Shown: piece after piece, positions 15,346 to 22,588 of the stretch | Layout: each line of letters opens with the position of its first letter | Numbering within the stretch: position 1 is the first letter of the stretch | Origin: Agromyces sp. H17E-10 | GTDB lineage: Bacteria; Actinomycetota; Actinomycetes; Actinomycetales; Microbacteriaceae | Reading direction: 5' to 3' | Length of the DNA stretch: 64,000 bases | Assembly: GCF_022919715.1 (NCBI RefSeq) | Contig: NZ_CP095042.1 | Location: 3,658,001-3,722,000 of the forward strand | Notes under the pieces: model-generated | What the model was told of the DNA's origin: nothing | Databases searched by the model: none | What the model saw: the letters and a program-made list of their open reading frames with translations, nothing else | Position numbers and translations under genes: made by a program

Positions 15346-16289
15346 CACGCGCCCCCGTCCGCGTCGTCGATCGCGGCCTGGGCGACCGCGAGATCCTGCC
15401 AGCCCATGCCGCACGTCTTCACGATGCGAGGCCGGTCGCGTGCGACCTCGACGGCACCCGTCGCGATGCGCGCCATCGGCACGACCTCGCCGGGGGAGAG
15501 ATGGCCCTCGTCGAACGCCATGATGACGTCGCCGGCTTCGGTGCGCGCGACCCGGTCGGTCTCGACGATCACCTGGCTGCGCCCGAGCAGCGCCCCCGGC
15601 AGTTCGCGCACGTCGCGCTCGTGCGAGCCGACGGCGACGAGCGCGGTGCGATCGCGCACGAGGTCGGCGTCGAAGAGCGGCTCGCGGGCGGTCGTCGCGC
15701 ACACGACGAGGTCGGCGTCGGCGACGTCGTCGGCCGTGCCGACCGCGACGTCGAGGCCGGATGCCTCGCACCGGGCCGCGGCCTGGAGCGCCTTCGCCCG
15801 ATCGCGGCCGACGAAGCGGACCCGCTCGATCGGTCGGATCGCGCGCATGGCCTCGACGTGCCGCACGCCCTGCGGGCCGGTTCCGAAGACGACGAGGCTC
15901 TTCGCATCGGGCTCGGCGACGAGGTCGAGCATCGCGGCCGACATCGCGGGGGTGCGCAGGCTCGTGAGCTCGGTGCCGTCGAGCAGGGCGATCGGGGTGA
16001 GCGTCTCGGCGTCGAGCACGACGTAGATCGCCTGGATGCGCTCGAGTCCGCGCGCGGGGTTCGTGGGGGCGACCGTCGCCAGCTTCTGGCCGGCGTACCG
16101 GCCGAGGTCCGCGGGCATGAGCAGCAGTTGGCCGTGACGGACGTCGACGATCGAACGCGGCGGGTCGTCGTCGGGGTCGAACCCGCTGCGCAGCGCGGAC
16201 TGGAGGGCGTGGATCGCCTTCGGCATGTCGATGCGGGCGCGGAGCGCGGCGGCGTCGAACATCCGCATGGCGGCGATGACATCGGACAT
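15345..16289 (-). CDS. Ornithine cyclodeaminase/mu-crystallin family protein, probable Delta1-pyrroline-2-carboxylate reductase
   Basis: This 314-residue protein has the family fold: an N-terminal dimerisation part with the conserved lysine region (AGQKLATVAP), then a Rossmann domain with GTGPQGVRHVEA near residues 135-146. In hydroxyproline clusters, members of this family reduce Delta1-pyrroline-2-carboxylate to L-proline with NAD(P)H. It is first in a two-gene minus-strand operon with the dehydratase-like gene and is transcribed away from the peptidase gene. True ornithine cyclodeaminase is less likely, given the setting. Confidence 0.82.
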   Translation of the reverse strand: MSDVIAAMRMFDAAALRARIDMPKAIHALQSALRSGFDPDDDPPRSIVDVRHGQLLLMPADLGRYAGQKLATVAPTNPARGLERIQAIYVVLDAETLTPIALLDGTELTSLRTPAMSAAMLDLVAEPDAKSLVVFGTGPQGVRHVEAMRAIRPIERVRFVGRDRAKALQAAARCEASGLDVAVGTADDVADADLVVCATTAREPLFDADLVRDRTALVAVGSHERDVRELPGALLGRSQVIVETDRVARTEAGDVIMAFDEGHLSPGEVVPMARIATGAVEVARDRPRIVKTCGMGWQDLAVAQAAIDDADGGA

Positions 16290-16302
16290 GCGACGAGTCT
16301 AC

Positions 16303-16320
16303 TATGTGATGTGTAATACA
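16303..16320. promoter_or_regulatory. Candidate GntR operator in the divergent OCD/peptidase promoter
   Basis: TATGTGATGTGTAATACA, read on the minus strand as TGTATTACACATCACATA, shares TATTACACATCAC with the MFS operator at 9047-9071. The site lies 14 bp before the minus-strand start and 39 bp before the plus-strand start, so one site could control both. Confidence 0.55.
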
Positions 16321-16358
16321 GCACTCGAAAACGCGCGACGACGCGCAGGAGGAGCAGG

Positions 16359-17825
16359 ATGCACGCCGAAGTCGCCACCGCCACCGCCACCGCGGCCGCC
16401 GCCGCCGCACGATCCATGCCGCTGCCGGAGGAACCCGACCCCCGCATGCCGCGCCTGGCCGGCTCGCCAGGCTTCCGGGAGTTCATGCTGCAGGGCTGGG
16501 GCGAGGCCGACCGCACCCCGGTGATGGCCGACGGTGCGGCGGAAGCGGCTGCCCGGCACCGCGACCGGCTCTCGGTCGCGTTCAGCGGCGAGGTGCTCGC
16601 GATCGTGGCCGGCCGCGCACCCATGCGGGTGAACGACAACGCCCACGAGTTCCGCGCCGACAGCGACTTCCTGTGGCTCGCAGGTGCGGCGGTCGAAGAC
16701 GCCGTCCTCGTGCTCGAGCCCCGCGCCGGCGGGCACGACGCGACCCTGTACCTGCCGGCGCCCTTCCGTCCGGGCGACGAGGGCTTCTTCGCCGACCCGC
16801 TTCGCGGCGAACTGTGGGTCGGCCCGATGCCGGGCCTGGCCGAGTGGGCGGACGCGCTCGGCGTGCGGACCCGGCCGATCGAGGCGCTCGAGCTGCCCGG
16901 CGGCGCGCTCATCGCCGGCACCGTGCCGACGACGGGGCCGTCGGCGATCATCGCGGCCCGCCCACGGTCGGCCGAGCTCGCGAGGGTGCTCGCCGAGCTC
17001 CGCATGGTGAAGGACGACTGGGAGCTCGCCGAGCTCGGCGCCGCCGTCGACACGACCGTCGACGGCTTCGCGGCGACCGCACTCGAGATCCCGAACGCCG
17101 TGCGCCGCGGCGGCGAGCGATGGCTGCAGGGCACGTTCGACCGGCACGCCCGCACGTTCGGTGCGGGCACGGGCTACGCCTCGATCGTCGGCTCCGGCGC
17201 GCACGCGCCCGTCCTGCACTGGGTGCGCGCAGAGGGCGCCGTCGACCCGGAGGCCCTGCTGCTGCTCGATCTCGGCGTCGAGCGCCGCAGCGGCTACACC
17301 GCCGACGTCACCCGCACGCTGCCCGCCTCCGGCACGTTCTCGACGGTGCAGCGCGAGGTGCACGACCTCGTCGAGGCGTCGCACCGTGCCGGCCTCGCCG
17401 CCGTGGGCCCGGGCCGAGATTGGACCGACTTCCACACGGCCTGCATGGAGGTGCTCGCCCGCGGCCTCGCCGACTGGGGCCTGCTGCCCGTGTCGGTCGA
17501 CGAGGCGCTCTCGCCCCAGGGACAGCAGCACCGGCGCTTCATCGTCTGCGGCGTCGGCCACCACCTCGGCATCGACGTGCACGACTGCTCGAGCGCGAGC
17601 CATGCGGCCTACCAGGGGGCGCGGATGCAGCCGGGCATGGTGCTCACGGTCGAGCCGGGCCTCTACTTCCACGCGTTCGACGAGACGCTCCCGCCCGAGC
17701 TGCGCGGCGTCGGCGTGCGGCTCGAGGACGACGTCGTCGTCACCCCGACCGGCAGCGAGGTGCTCTCGAACGGGCTCCCGATCGACGCGGCCGGCGTCGA
17801 GGCGTGGATGGCGCGGCTCCGCTGA
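16359..17825 (+). CDS. Xaa-Pro aminopeptidase/dipeptidase (M24B family)
   Basis: This 488-residue protein has a creatinase-like N-terminal domain and a C-terminal pita-bread catalytic domain. Visible metal-ligand motifs are LLDLGVE with YTADVTRT (two Asp), GVGHHLGIDVHD (His), LTVEPGLYF (Glu) and GVRLEDDVVV (Glu). Such enzymes cleave the bond before proline or hydroxyproline and could release Hyp from collagen-type peptides. The start has an AGGAGGAGC site. The first 20 residues are an Ala/Thr-rich extension. The shared divergent promoter with candidate operator ties it to the cluster. Confidence 0.88.
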   Translation: MHAEVATATATAAAAAARSMPLPEEPDPRMPRLAGSPGFREFMLQGWGEADRTPVMADGAAEAAARHRDRLSVAFSGEVLAIVAGRAPMRVNDNAHEFRADSDFLWLAGAAVEDAVLVLEPRAGGHDATLYLPAPFRPGDEGFFADPLRGELWVGPMPGLAEWADALGVRTRPIEALELPGGALIAGTVPTTGPSAIIAARPRSAELARVLAELRMVKDDWELAELGAAVDTTVDGFAATALEIPNAVRRGGERWLQGTFDRHARTFGAGTGYASIVGSGAHAPVLHWVRAEGAVDPEALLLLDLGVERRSGYTADVTRTLPASGTFSTVQREVHDLVEASHRAGLAAVGPGRDWTDFHTACMEVLARGLADWGLLPVSVDEALSPQGQQHRRFIVCGVGHHLGIDVHDCSSASHAAYQGARMQPGMVLTVEPGLYFHAFDETLPPELRGVGVRLEDDVVVTPTGSEVLSNGLPIDAAGVEAWMARLR

Positions 17826-17864
17826 CGCACGTGCGTGCAGGCACCGCCGCCCGGCGGGCGCCGG

Positions 17865-17894
17865 TTCGCGGCATCCGCCCCGATCTGGCAGAAT
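17865..17894 (+). promoter_or_regulatory. Candidate rpsP operon promoter
   Basis: TTCGCG (17865-17870), an 18-bp spacer and CAGAAT (17889-17894) resemble a vegetative promoter. The word TGGCAGAATAG is close to TGGCACAATAG before rplS, which suggests a shared ribosomal-protein promoter type. About 120 nt of leader follows. Confidence 0.5.
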
Positions 17895-18016
17895 AGGGGG
17901 TTGGACCGCCGCCCGACCCTCTATCAGGCCGTGGTCCGACCATTTCGAGCTTCCGCCGGGTGTGCACCCCACGCTCCAGGCGATCGGTTCAACCTTTCTA
18001 CACATTCAGGAGAATC

Positions 18017-18442
18017 GTGGCTGTCAAGATCCGTCTCAAGCGTCTCGGCAAGATCCGTGCGCCGTACTACCGCATCGTCGTCGCCGACTCGCGCACCAAG
18101 CGCGACGGTCGTGTGATCGAGGAGATCGGCAAGTACCACCCCACCGAGCAGCCCTCGTTCATCGAGGTCGACTCCGACCGTGCGCAGTACTGGCTCGGTG
18201 TCGGCGCGCAGCCGACCGAGCAGGTGCTCGCCATCCTCAAGCTCACGGGCGACTGGGGCAAGTTCAAGGGCGACGAGAACGCCGTCTCGACGGTCCAGAC
18301 GAAGGACGCCAAGGCCGAGTTCGTCGCCGACGAGAAGAAGAAGCCGGTGCTGAAGCCCAAGGCGGAGAAGCCGGCCCCCAAGGCCGAAGAGCCCGCCGAG
18401 GCCGAGGCCGAGGCTGCGGAGACCGCGACGGACGAGGCGTAA
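18017..18442 (+). CDS. rpsP: 30S ribosomal protein S16
   Basis: This 141-residue protein begins [22 protein letters not shown], the conserved S16 core, from a GTG start with an AGGAGA site. S16 helps fold the 5' and central domains of 16S rRNA. After about residue 95 it has a Lys/Ala/Glu-rich tail of some 45 residues ending [10 protein letters not shown], a low-complexity extension common in actinobacteria. It leads the conserved order rpsP-khpA-rimM-trmD. Confidence 0.97.
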   Translation: MAVKIRLKRLGKIRAPYYRIVVADSRTKRDGRVIEEIGKYHPTEQPSFIEVDSDRAQYWLGVGAQPTEQVLAILKLTGDWGKFKGDENAVSTVQTKDAKAEFVADEKKKPVLKPKAEKPAPKAEEPAEAEAEAAETATDEA

Positions 18443-18446
18443 GGCC

Positions 18447-18683
18447 TTGCTCCAGTCCGCGCTCGAACACCTCGTCAAGGGGATCGTCGATCACCCTGAC
18501 GACGTGAAGGTCGTCTCCGCGTCGAGCGCACGCGGCGAGGTCCTCGAGGTTCACGTGAACCCCGAGGACCTCGGCCGTGTCATCGGCCGGGCCGGTCGCA
18601 CCGCCAAGGCCCTCCGCACGCTCGTCACGGCGCTCGCCGACGGCCGCCGCGTGCGGGTCGACGTCGTCGACACCGACGACTGA
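18447..18683 (+). CDS. khpA: KH-domain RNA-binding protein KhpA
   Basis: This 78-residue single-KH protein has the RNA-contact loop GRVIGRAGRTAKALRT (about residues 47-62). The TTG start at 18447, 4 nt after the rpsP stop, gives the usual opening LEHLVKGIVDHPDDV. KhpA binds RNA with its partner KhpB and affects cell size and envelope gene expression in Gram-positive bacteria. It is coupled within the rpsP operon. Confidence 0.93.
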   Translation: MLQSALEHLVKGIVDHPDDVKVVSASSARGEVLEVHVNPEDLGRVIGRAGRTAKALRTLVTALADGRRVRVDVVDTDD

Positions 18684-18684
18684 C

Positions 18685-19350
18685 GTGGCCGAAGCACCGA
18701 AGACGCAGCTCCGGGTCGGTCGCCTCACCAAGGCGCACGGCCTCAAGGGCGCGATCAAGCTCGAGCTGTACACCGACGACCCCGAACGCCGTTTCACGCC
18801 CGGGGCCGAGTTCTCGCTGCAGGTGCCGAAGGAATCGCCCTGGCACGGCAAGCACCTCGTGCTGCGTGAGCTGCGCTGGTACAACGGGCACCCCGTCGGC
18901 TTCTTCGAGGGCGTCGACGACCGCACCGCGGCCGAGACCCTCATCAAGGCGATCCTCTGGGTCGACCAGTCCGACGACGAGGCGGGCGAGCCCGACGCCT
19001 GGTACGACCACCAGCTGATCGGCCTCGCAGTCGTCCGCGACGGCGAGCGCATCGGCGAGGTCGTGCACGTCGACCACCTGCCGGCGCAGGACCTGCTGAT
19101 CGTCAAGGCCTCGGGCCGCGAGGTCATGGTGCCGTTCGTCTCGGCGATCGTGCCCGAGGTCGACGTCGAAGCGGGCACGCTCACGGTCACCCCGCCGGCC
19201 GGCCTCTTCGAGGAGATCGTCGAGATCGAGGCGGATGCCGCAGCCGAGGCGCCGGCCGAGGCCGACGACGCAACGGCCCCCGCTGAGGCCGCATCGGTCG
19301 GCGACGAGCCCGCTGTCGACCAGCCCGCGGCCGACGAGCCCCGCGACTGA
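18685..19350 (+). CDS. rimM: Ribosome maturation factor RimM
   Basis: This 221-residue protein has an N-terminal RimM barrel ([20 protein letters not shown]) and a C-terminal PRC-barrel with [12 protein letters not shown] and [12 protein letters not shown]. It binds S19 and assists 30S head maturation. GTG 18685, 1 nt after the khpA stop, is the best start. The last 50 residues are an Ala/Asp/Glu/Pro-rich tail, parallel to the acidic tail of S16 in the same operon. Confidence 0.95.
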   Translation: MAEAPKTQLRVGRLTKAHGLKGAIKLELYTDDPERRFTPGAEFSLQVPKESPWHGKHLVLRELRWYNGHPVGFFEGVDDRTAAETLIKAILWVDQSDDEAGEPDAWYDHQLIGLAVVRDGERIGEVVHVDHLPAQDLLIVKASGREVMVPFVSAIVPEVDVEAGTLTVTPPAGLFEEIVEIEADAAAEAPAEADDATAPAEAASVGDEPAVDQPAADEPRD

Positions 19351-19360
19351 CGGACCGCCG

Positions 19361-20053
19361 ATGCGCGTCGACATCGTCACGATCTTCCCCGAGTTCTTCT
19401 CGGTGCTCGACCTGTCGCTGCTCGGCAAGGCACGCGAGTCGGGCCTGCTCGAGATCACCGCGCACGACCTGCGCGACCACACGCACGACCGGCACCGCAC
19501 CGTCGACGACACGCCGTACGGCGGCGGTGCGGGCATGGTCATGAAGCCCGAGCCGTGGGGCGAGGCGCTCGACGCGATCGTCGGCGACGGGGCATCCGAT
19601 GCCCTGCTCGTCGTGCCGTCGCCAGCGGGCGAGCCGTTCACGCAGCAGCTCGCCCGCGAGCTCGCGGCCGAGCCGCATCTCGTGTTCGCCTGCGGCCGAT
19701 ACGAGGGCATCGACCAGCGCGTGGTCGACCACTACGCGACGCGCATGCGCGTGCGGCTCATCTCGCTGGGCGACTACGTGCTCAACGGCGGCGAGGTCGC
19801 CGTCATGGCGATGATCGAGGCGGCCGGCCGGCTCGTGCCGGGCGTCGTCGGCAACCCCGAGTCGCTCGTCGAGGAGTCGCACGAGAACGGCCTGCTCGAG
19901 TATCCGAGCTACACCAAGCCCGCCGAGTGGCGCGGGCTCGAGGTGCCGCCCGTGCTGCGCTCGGGCAACCACGGCGCCGTCGCCGCCTGGCGTCACGAGC
20001 AGCAGGTCGAACGCACGCGTCGCGTACGGCCCGAGCTGCTCGGCGACGCGTGA
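19361..20053 (+). CDS. trmD: tRNA (guanine37-N1)-methyltransferase
   Basis: This 230-residue SPOUT enzyme methylates G37 of tRNAs using S-adenosylmethionine, which prevents frameshifts. Key segments are the opening [13 protein letters not shown], the loop [15 protein letters not shown], and the knot region [15 protein letters not shown]. It is the last gene of the rpsP operon, 10 nt after rimM. The length is normal. Confidence 0.96.
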   Translation: MRVDIVTIFPEFFSVLDLSLLGKARESGLLEITAHDLRDHTHDRHRTVDDTPYGGGAGMVMKPEPWGEALDAIVGDGASDALLVVPSPAGEPFTQQLARELAAEPHLVFACGRYEGIDQRVVDHYATRMRVRLISLGDYVLNGGEVAVMAMIEAAGRLVPGVVGNPESLVEESHENGLLEYPSYTKPAEWRGLEVPPVLRSGNHGAVAAWRHEQQVERTRRVRPELLGDA

Positions 20054-20060
20054 GCCCTTC

Positions 20061-20098
20061 TTCACGCCGTCGAAACATCCGTCGTCCCTCCGTGTAAC
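20061..20098 (+). promoter_or_regulatory. GlnR-like operator and promoter upstream of sirB
   Basis: TTCAC (20061-20065), GAAAC (20072-20076) and GTAAC (20094-20098) are spaced at multiples of 11 bp, matching the actinobacterial GlnR pattern gTnAC-n6-GaAAC. TAGCGT (20109-20114) follows as a -10-like hexamer inside CTAGCGTCG, a word also found before narK and nirD. Confidence 0.65.
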
Positions 20099-20160
20099 AG
20101 CGCCTTCCTAGCGTCGTAGCGGCGGCCACTGGATCCCCGCCGGAAGGCGCAGGTCCGAGC

Positions 20161-20904
20161 ATGGTCGTCACGAGTACAGCGACGCGTCCCCTCCGGTTGC
20201 TCGCGGTCACCCACGGCTCGCCCTCGACGGCGAATCGCGAGTCGGTCATCCGCCTCGTCGACGCCGTCGCATCCGCGAGGCCAGGGGTTGACGTCGCGGT
20301 CGGCTTCGTCGATGCCGGCGAAGCCGGGCGCGGCCGGATCGGGAACCTCGCGGGTCCGGAGGAGGACGCGGCCGTCATCGTCCCTCTGGTGCTCTCGGCA
20401 GGGTTCCACGTGCGCACGGGGCTGACGCAGCGCCTCGAGCGCTCGCACTCGAGCGCCGGACTCGCCGCGGCGCTCGGCCCGGATGATCGCATCGTCGAGG
20501 TCCTCGCGATGCGACTCGACCGGTGCGGACTGGCCGGCGATGATGCGGTGGTGCTCGCGGCGGCGGGATCGAACGACCCCCGGGCGCAGCTCGAGTGCTT
20601 CGAGACCGGGCGACGTCTCGCCGTCCGCCTCGGGCGGAGCGTGACGGTCGGTTTCATCGCCGCGGGAGTTCCGCGGCTGCGCGACGCGGTCGACATGATC
20701 CGGGAGGTCCATCCGGCACGGCGGGTCGTGGTCGTGCCGTACCTGCTCGCACCGGGCGTGTTCTGCGACGCGGCGTCGGGGGTCGGTGCCGACGTGGTCG
20801 CCGCACCGCTGCTCGTGCCCGACGAGCCGGCGCCGGCCGCGCTCGTCGACCTCGTGCTCGCCCGTTACGACGAGGTGCCGTCGGATCAGGGGCTCGGCGC
20901 CTGA
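20161..20904 (+). CDS. sirB: Sirohydrochlorin ferrochelatase (CbiX/SirB family)
   Basis: This 247-residue two-domain chelatase has the N-terminal LLAVTHGSPS histidine motif and a second histidine in LSAGFHVRTG, the usual metal-handling residues. It should insert Fe2+ into sirohydrochlorin to give siroheme, the cofactor of the nitrite reductase encoded at 28206. A GlnR-like promoter lies upstream. It converges on nasB with a single base between the two stop codons. Confidence 0.85.
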   Translation: MVVTSTATRPLRLLAVTHGSPSTANRESVIRLVDAVASARPGVDVAVGFVDAGEAGRGRIGNLAGPEEDAAVIVPLVLSAGFHVRTGLTQRLERSHSSAGLAAALGPDDRIVEVLAMRLDRCGLAGDDAVVLAAAGSNDPRAQLECFETGRRLAVRLGRSVTVGFIAAGVPRLRDAVDMIREVHPARRVVVVPYLLAPGVFCDAASGVGADVVAAPLLVPDEPAPAALVDLVLARYDEVPSDQGLGA

Positions 20905-20905
20905 G

Positions 20906-22588
20906 TCAGGCGGCCGCGCTCGCTGCGCCGTCGGCGGTCCGGGCGAGCAGCTCCTCGATCCGGCTCCGGCAGCCGCCGCAACCGGTGCCCGCGCGCGTCT
21001 CACGGCCGACGGCTTCGACCGTCGTCGCCCCGCACGCGGCGACCTCCTCGATCCGCCCGGCCGACACGCCGTTGCACCAGCACACGGTCGCGGTCGGCGA
21101 GAGCGACGCGGTGGCGGAGCCGGGGTCGTCGTCGGGCCCGTCCAGCCTGAGCAGGAGCGAACGATCGGCGGGCAGTTCGCCACCCCGGTCGTACAGGAGC
21201 GTGAGCTCGGCCGCCGTGCGGGGCATCCCGACCGCCGCGAACGCGGTGAGCACCCCGTCCTCGGTGACCATCTTGACGTAGCGGCCGTGCTCCGGATCCG
21301 CCCACTGGGCGACTCGGCGACGGGGAGTGGCGGGGTCGTCATCCCACGGATCGGCCGAGACGTCGCCGACCGCGACGACGTCGAGGTGCTCGGCCTTCAG
21401 CATGACGATGGCCTCGCGCTCGGGCGGGAGCACGGCGTCGTCGTGCGCGGCCGGCCGGATGGAGCCGGTCGCAGCAGCCGCGTCCGCTCGAGATGCACCC
21501 GTCGTGGCGGCCGCCGTGCTCGCGACCGCCGCCGCGCGTGCGTCGGCCGCGAAGCGGGCGGCGAGCCACTCGGCCTGGCGCCATCCCGGCCCGATGAGTC
21601 CCGACGGCGCTCCGACCACGGCGCCGTCCGTCGCCGACCCCGTTCGCTCGGCGATGTGGGCGCAGTCGCCGATCGCGTAGACCGCCGGGTCCGACCAGGT
21701 CTGCAGCCACGGATGCACGACGACGCCGACGGCAGTCCGGAGGCCGGCGAGGGTCGCGAGCTCCGTGCGCGGGGTGACGCCGCACGAGAGGACGAGCAGG
21801 TCGCCGCGCAGCTGCTTGCCGTCGGCCGTGACGAGACGGTCGAACCGGCGTGCATCGTCGGCGCCCCGGTAGCCGACCGCTTCGGCGCGGGAGTTGGCGA
21901 CGACCGAGAGGCCGCTGCGCCTGGCTGCGGCGGCGAGCACGAGGCCGGCGCCGCGGTCGAGGTTGCGGGGCATCGGGTGCGGTCCGTGGTGCACGACGCA
22001 GACATCGGCGCCGGCGTGCGTGGCGGCCAGCGCGAGCTCGAGTCCGAGCACGCCCGCGCCGAGCACGACGATGCGCTCGCGTGCGCGCACCGAGGCGAGC
22101 ACGCGCTCGGCGTCGTCGAGGTCGCGGAGCGTCGTGACGCCCGTCGGCAGCCGGTCGTCCCGGCCGACGAGCGATGCGGGCCGGCGTTCGAGCGATCGGA
22201 GGTCGCGGTGCGGGCGCTCCACGCCGTCGAGCGTCGGCACGTTGGCCCGGGCTCCCGTCGCGAGGACGAGCCGGTCGTACGGCACGGCTTCGCCGGTCGA
22301 GAGCCCGACCGTGCGCGCGGCTCGATCGATCGCCCGCGCGGTCGTGCCGAGCAGCATCCTCGCCCCGGCGTGCTCGGCGCCGGCACGGTCGCCGACGAGC
22401 ATCGATTCGAGCGCGGTGCCCCCGACCGCGTACTCGGCGACGAGCACGCGGTTATAGGCCTCGACGTCCTCGCCGCCGACGACGGCGAGCTCGACGAGCC
22501 CGTCGGCCACGGCGGGCAGCAGCTCCTCGACGAAGCGTGCGCCGACCGGTCCGTAGCCGATGAGGACGATGCGCTCGGGTGCGTTCAT
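20906..22588 (-). CDS. nasB: Assimilatory nitrate reductase electron-transfer subunit (NirB-like flavoprotein with BFD domain)
   Basis: This 560-residue protein has an N-terminal FAD/NAD oxidoreductase fold (VLIGYGPVGARFVEELL; second Rossmann motif VVLGAGVLGLELALAA; GDCAHIAE near residue 305). An Ala-rich linker and a domain of about 100 residues follow. A C-terminal BFD [2Fe-2S] site has CWCNGVS and GTGCGGCRSRIEELL. It probably passes electrons from NAD(P)H to the nitrate reductase whose gene overlaps its start (ATGA). Third gene of the narK-nasC-nasB operon. Confidence 0.85.
   Translation of the reverse strand: MNAPERIVLIGYGPVGARFVEELLPAVADGLVELAVVGGEDVEAYNRVLVAEYAVGGTALESMLVGDRAGAEHAGARMLLGTTARAIDRAARTVGLSTGEAVPYDRLVLATGARANVPTLDGVERPHRDLRSLERRPASLVGRDDRLPTGVTTLRDLDDAERVLASVRARERIVVLGAGVLGLELALAATHAGADVCVVHHGPHPMPRNLDRGAGLVLAAAARRSGLSVVANSRAEAVGYRGADDARRFDRLVTADGKQLRGDLLVLSCGVTPRTELATLAGLRTAVGVVVHPWLQTWSDPAVYAIGDCAHIAERTGSATDGAVVGAPSGLIGPGWRQAEWLAARFAADARAAAVASTAAATTGASRADAAAATGSIRPAAHDDAVLPPEREAIVMLKAEHLDVVAVGDVSADPWDDDPATPRRRVAQWADPEHGRYVKMVTEDGVLTAFAAVGMPRTAAELTLLYDRGGELPADRSLLLRLDGPDDDPGSATASLSPTATVCWCNGVSAGRIEEVAACGATTVEAVGRETRAGTGCGGCRSRIEELLARTADGAASAAA

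Noticed and set aside
15345..16289. True ornithine cyclodeaminase
   Set aside because: The proline-racemase-family partner and Hyp cluster favour pyrroline-2-carboxylate reductase; no arginine or ornithine genes are nearby.
20902..20908. One-base gap between the sirB and nasB stops as a special antisense device
   Set aside because: Tight convergent spacing is common in this compact sequence (28 bp at 31358, 19 bp at 53783, 34 bp at 60735), and nothing structured is seen there.
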